NCBI GenBank assembly: GCA_002365025.1
Contig: DEYX01000335.1
Coordinates: forward strand, 1-5,608
Source of the DNA: Hungatella sp. UBA3147
Lineage (GTDB): Bacteria; Bacillota; Clostridia; Lachnospirales; Lachnospiraceae
Direction of reading: 5' to 3'
Length of the DNA stretch: 5,608 bases
The notes under the pieces were generated by a model, which did no database searches, was not told the DNA's origin, and saw only the letters and a list, made by a program, of their open reading frames with translations. Below, one piece after another: positions 5,212 through 5,608 of this stretch. How positions within the stretch are numbered: the first letter of the stretch is position 1; each line of letters starts with the position of its first letter. The translations under genes and the position numbers were made by a program.

Positions 5212-5608
5212 TTACCCCTCCAGACGCATGTGCTAATATTTTTTCCTGATTCATTTCCTGTTTGGAGATTTCTAACACCGTTCGTCCTTCCCGCATAACA
5301 ATGACGCGGTCACTGACCCCAATCAATTCCGGAAGATCCGTAGAAATCACAAGAATGCTCTTTCCCGCTTCCGTCAGTTTGTTCATAATGGCATAGATCT
5401 CCGCCTTGGCCCCAACGTCGACTCCTCGTGTGGGTTCGTCTAAAATCAGAATATCAGAATCCGCTAAAAGCACCTTTGCAAACACTACTTTCTGCTGGTT
5501 TCCGCCGCTTAACTTTCCGGCAAGCTGCTGTGCAGAACTGACTTTAATATTAAGCGCTTTCACCTGTTCCTTTACACGGTCCATTTCCAGCCTGTTATCC
5601 AGCCGGAA
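5189..5608 (-). CDS. rbsA: ribose-type sugar ABC transporter ATP-binding protein, C-terminal 139 residues (gene begins outside the window)
   Basis: The frame is open through the window edge, so the start lies beyond base 5608; the first visible residues are FRLDNRLEMD. What remains is the second half of the second nucleotide-binding domain of an approximately 500-residue double-ATPase protein (RbsA/MglA type). Visible elements: ABC signature LSGGNQQKV (residues 33-41 of the fragment), Walker B DILILDEPTRGVDVGAK (52-68) with Asp57 and Glu58, and the ISTDLPELIG segment, where the usual switch histidine is absent, as is typical for the second domain of this family (E. coli RbsA has SSEMPEVLG). 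It energises sugar import with the permease encoded next, whose gene it overlaps. The TAA stop is at 5191-5189. The order ATPase-permease-binding protein matches the core of rbs operons. Confidence 0.95.
   Translation of the reverse strand, partial: FRLDNRLEMDRVKEQVKALNIKVSSAQQLAGKLSGGNQQKVVFAKVLLADSDILILDEPTRGVDVGAKAEIYAIMNKLTEAGKSILVISTDLPELIGVSDRVIVMREGRTVLEISKQEMNQEKILAHASGGVSENESGN
5193..5256. repeat. 15-bp direct repeat at the rbsA-rbsC junction (copies 5193-5207 and 5242-5256)
   Basis: AAATGAATCAGGAAA (minus strand) occurs twice, 49 bp apart, once inside the ATPase tail (encoding MNQEK) and once at the permease start (encoding MNQET). Both copies are in coding sequence, so this may be chance or a local duplication that created the overlapping gene start. 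Confidence 0.5.

Overview
The window reads as a chromosomal catabolic cluster from a low-to-moderate GC Firmicute, most likely a Clostridia/Lachnospiraceae-type bacterium. This placement is inferred from the strong AGGAGG-type ribosome binding sites, TATAAT -10 boxes, a KRKH lipoprotein signal with LAGC lipobox, and the gene families. Every supported gene lies on the minus strand, so transcription runs from high to low coordinates. Both window edges cut a gene.

Layout in transcription order: (1) the 3' end of a ribose-type sugar ABC ATPase (rbsA-like, 5608-5189), overlapping the permease gene (rbsC-like, 5211-4243), then a lipoprotein sugar-binding protein (rbsB-like, 4201-3182), closed by a strong intrinsic terminator (3166-3120). 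(2) A single-gene unit for an RpiR-family regulator with an HTH and a SIS phosphosugar-sensing domain (3005-2259). It has its own promoter and a terminator directly after its stop codon. (3) A catabolic operon: a PfkB/1-phosphofructokinase-type sugar-phosphate kinase (2119-1199), a class II ketose-bisphosphate aldolase (1153-293), and the first 100 codons of a DhaK-type kinase subunit (300-1, running off the window). The last two genes overlap by 8 nt.

The most informative non-coding signal is a 16-nt sequence, TTCTGAAAAGATTTTC, present in both the regulator promoter and the kinase/aldolase/DhaK promoter. In each it has exactly the same spacing to the TATAAT box. It contains a TGAAAA-N2-TTTTCA palindrome and is the best candidate operator of the RpiR protein, implying autoregulation plus control of the enzymes by a pathway phosphosugar.

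Functional model (inference): an unphosphorylated sugar enters through the ABC transporter. DhaK-family kinases phosphorylate the hydroxymethyl next to a ketone, FruK-type PfkB kinases phosphorylate ketose 1-phosphates at the far end, and class II aldolases split ketose 1,6-bisphosphates. Together they could form a ketose -> ketose-1-P -> ketose-1,6-bisP -> DHAP + glyceraldehyde-3-P route in which a DhaK-type kinase replaces the C1 phosphorylation normally done by a PTS. Substitutions in the DhaK active-site region (His to Asn) and in the binding-protein pocket (two acidic replacements relative to E. coli RbsB) suggest the substrate is neither plain dihydroxyacetone nor ribose. The sugar itself cannot be named from this sequence.
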